The position numbers were made by a program, and so were the translations under genes. The notes beneath the pieces were generated by a model. The model did not search any database. It saw only the letters and a program-made list of their open reading frames with translations, and was not told where the DNA came from. 5,835 nt of DNA, from positions 1 to 5,835 of the forward strand of contig DQSX01000233.1 in the NCBI GenBank assembly GCA_015663065.1, given 5' to 3'. Shown here piece after piece: positions 5,686 to 5,835 of this stretch (position 1 is its first letter; every line of letters begins with the position of its first letter). The DNA is from Sulfurovum sp. (GTDB lineage Bacteria; Campylobacterota; Campylobacteria; Campylobacterales; Sulfurovaceae).

Positions 5686-5709
5686 CAAACGCTTTTCAAA
5701 ATGCGTTTG
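5686..5709. repeat. Strong hairpin downstream of the 148-residue gene
   Basis: CAAACGC (5686-5692) and GCGTTTG (5703-5709) form a perfect 7-bp stem with a 10-nt loop. On the plus strand no U-tract follows. On the minus strand TTGTTTTG follows, so it would serve better as a terminator for a gene arriving from the right edge. Confidence 0.45.
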
Positions 5710-5736
5710 GAGAGTGAACACAGAATAGCTCTGCAC

Positions 5737-5753
5737 TGCACACTTTATGCACA
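5737..5753 (+). promoter_or_regulatory. Fifth tandem-box copy, near the right edge
   Basis: TGCACA (5737-5742), CTTTA, TGCACA (5748-5753). Fifteen bases (5739-5753) are identical to the box of the oxidase operon. At the usual nine-base spacing the -10 would be AAACCC (5763-5768), a poor match; TAAACC one base earlier is only slightly better. It may control a gene just beyond the window, or be a non-promoter binding site. Apart from this box and the hairpin, I see no confident gene between 5589 and 5835. Confidence 0.5.
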
Positions 5754-5835
5754 ATGGTCGGTAAACCCACATGGTATCCACCCCTGATAAAAGCATCAAA
5801 CTTTTCATCCAAAATACAAACGGGGAAATCCAAGA

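Noticed and set aside
2200..5753. The repeated 15-mer (2200-2214 and 5739-5753) as an attachment site or end of a mobile element
   Set aside because: It matches the promoter box found also at the other promoters; there is no integrase, transposase or target duplication in the window.
1..5835. tRNA, rRNA, CRISPR arrays, insertion sequences, replication origin
   Set aside because: No cloverleaf, conserved rRNA segment, regularly spaced direct repeats of CRISPR length, transposase or iteron cluster was seen on reading both strands.

Overview
The window is a compact copper-defence region, probably from a campylobacterotal (epsilonproteobacterial) bacterium of the Sulfurovum/Sulfurimonas kind. 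That assignment is inference: it rests on the moderately AT-rich composition, AAGGA-type ribosome sites about 6 nt from the starts, TATAAT-like -10 boxes without a recognisable -35, and the style of the gene set. No rRNA or other marker gene is present to confirm it.

Layout. Positions 1425 to 1 (minus) carry the first 475 codons of a P1B copper-exporting ATPase with a YHS domain and a heavy-metal-binding domain at its N-terminus; the window ends just before the DKTGT phosphorylation motif. Positions 2000 to 1665 (minus) encode a small secreted protein made of two near-identical repeats, each with one cysteine. Divergently, 2264 to 4933 (plus) is a tight three-gene operon: a small membrane SHOCT protein, a Tat-exported PcoA/CopA-type multicopper oxidase, and a PcoB/CopB-type outer-membrane protein. 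A hairpin at 4973-5000 follows. Positions 5142-5588 (plus) encode a separate small secreted His/Met-containing protein. The last 247 bases hold a strong hairpin, another copy of the regulatory motif, and no gene that can be called with confidence.

How it works together. The ATPase should pump Cu(I) from cytoplasm to periplasm. The multicopper oxidase should oxidise Cu(I) to the less harmful Cu(II) there, and the PcoB-like barrel should act with it at the outer membrane. The two small secreted proteins would act in the periplasm, possibly as metal binders or chaperones.

The most interesting feature is regulatory. All four transcription units are preceded by the same motif at the same distance from the -10: TRCACA-N5-TRCACA-N9-TAtAaT (R is A or G). 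The two half-sites are direct repeats 11 bp apart, about one helical turn. The second sits where a -35 would be. This is the geometry of an OmpR/PhoB-family response regulator activating transcription. A fifth perfect copy lies near the right edge and a sixth, imperfect one in the divergent intergenic region. The motif ties the two unrecognised secreted proteins to the copper genes. No regulator gene is inside the window.
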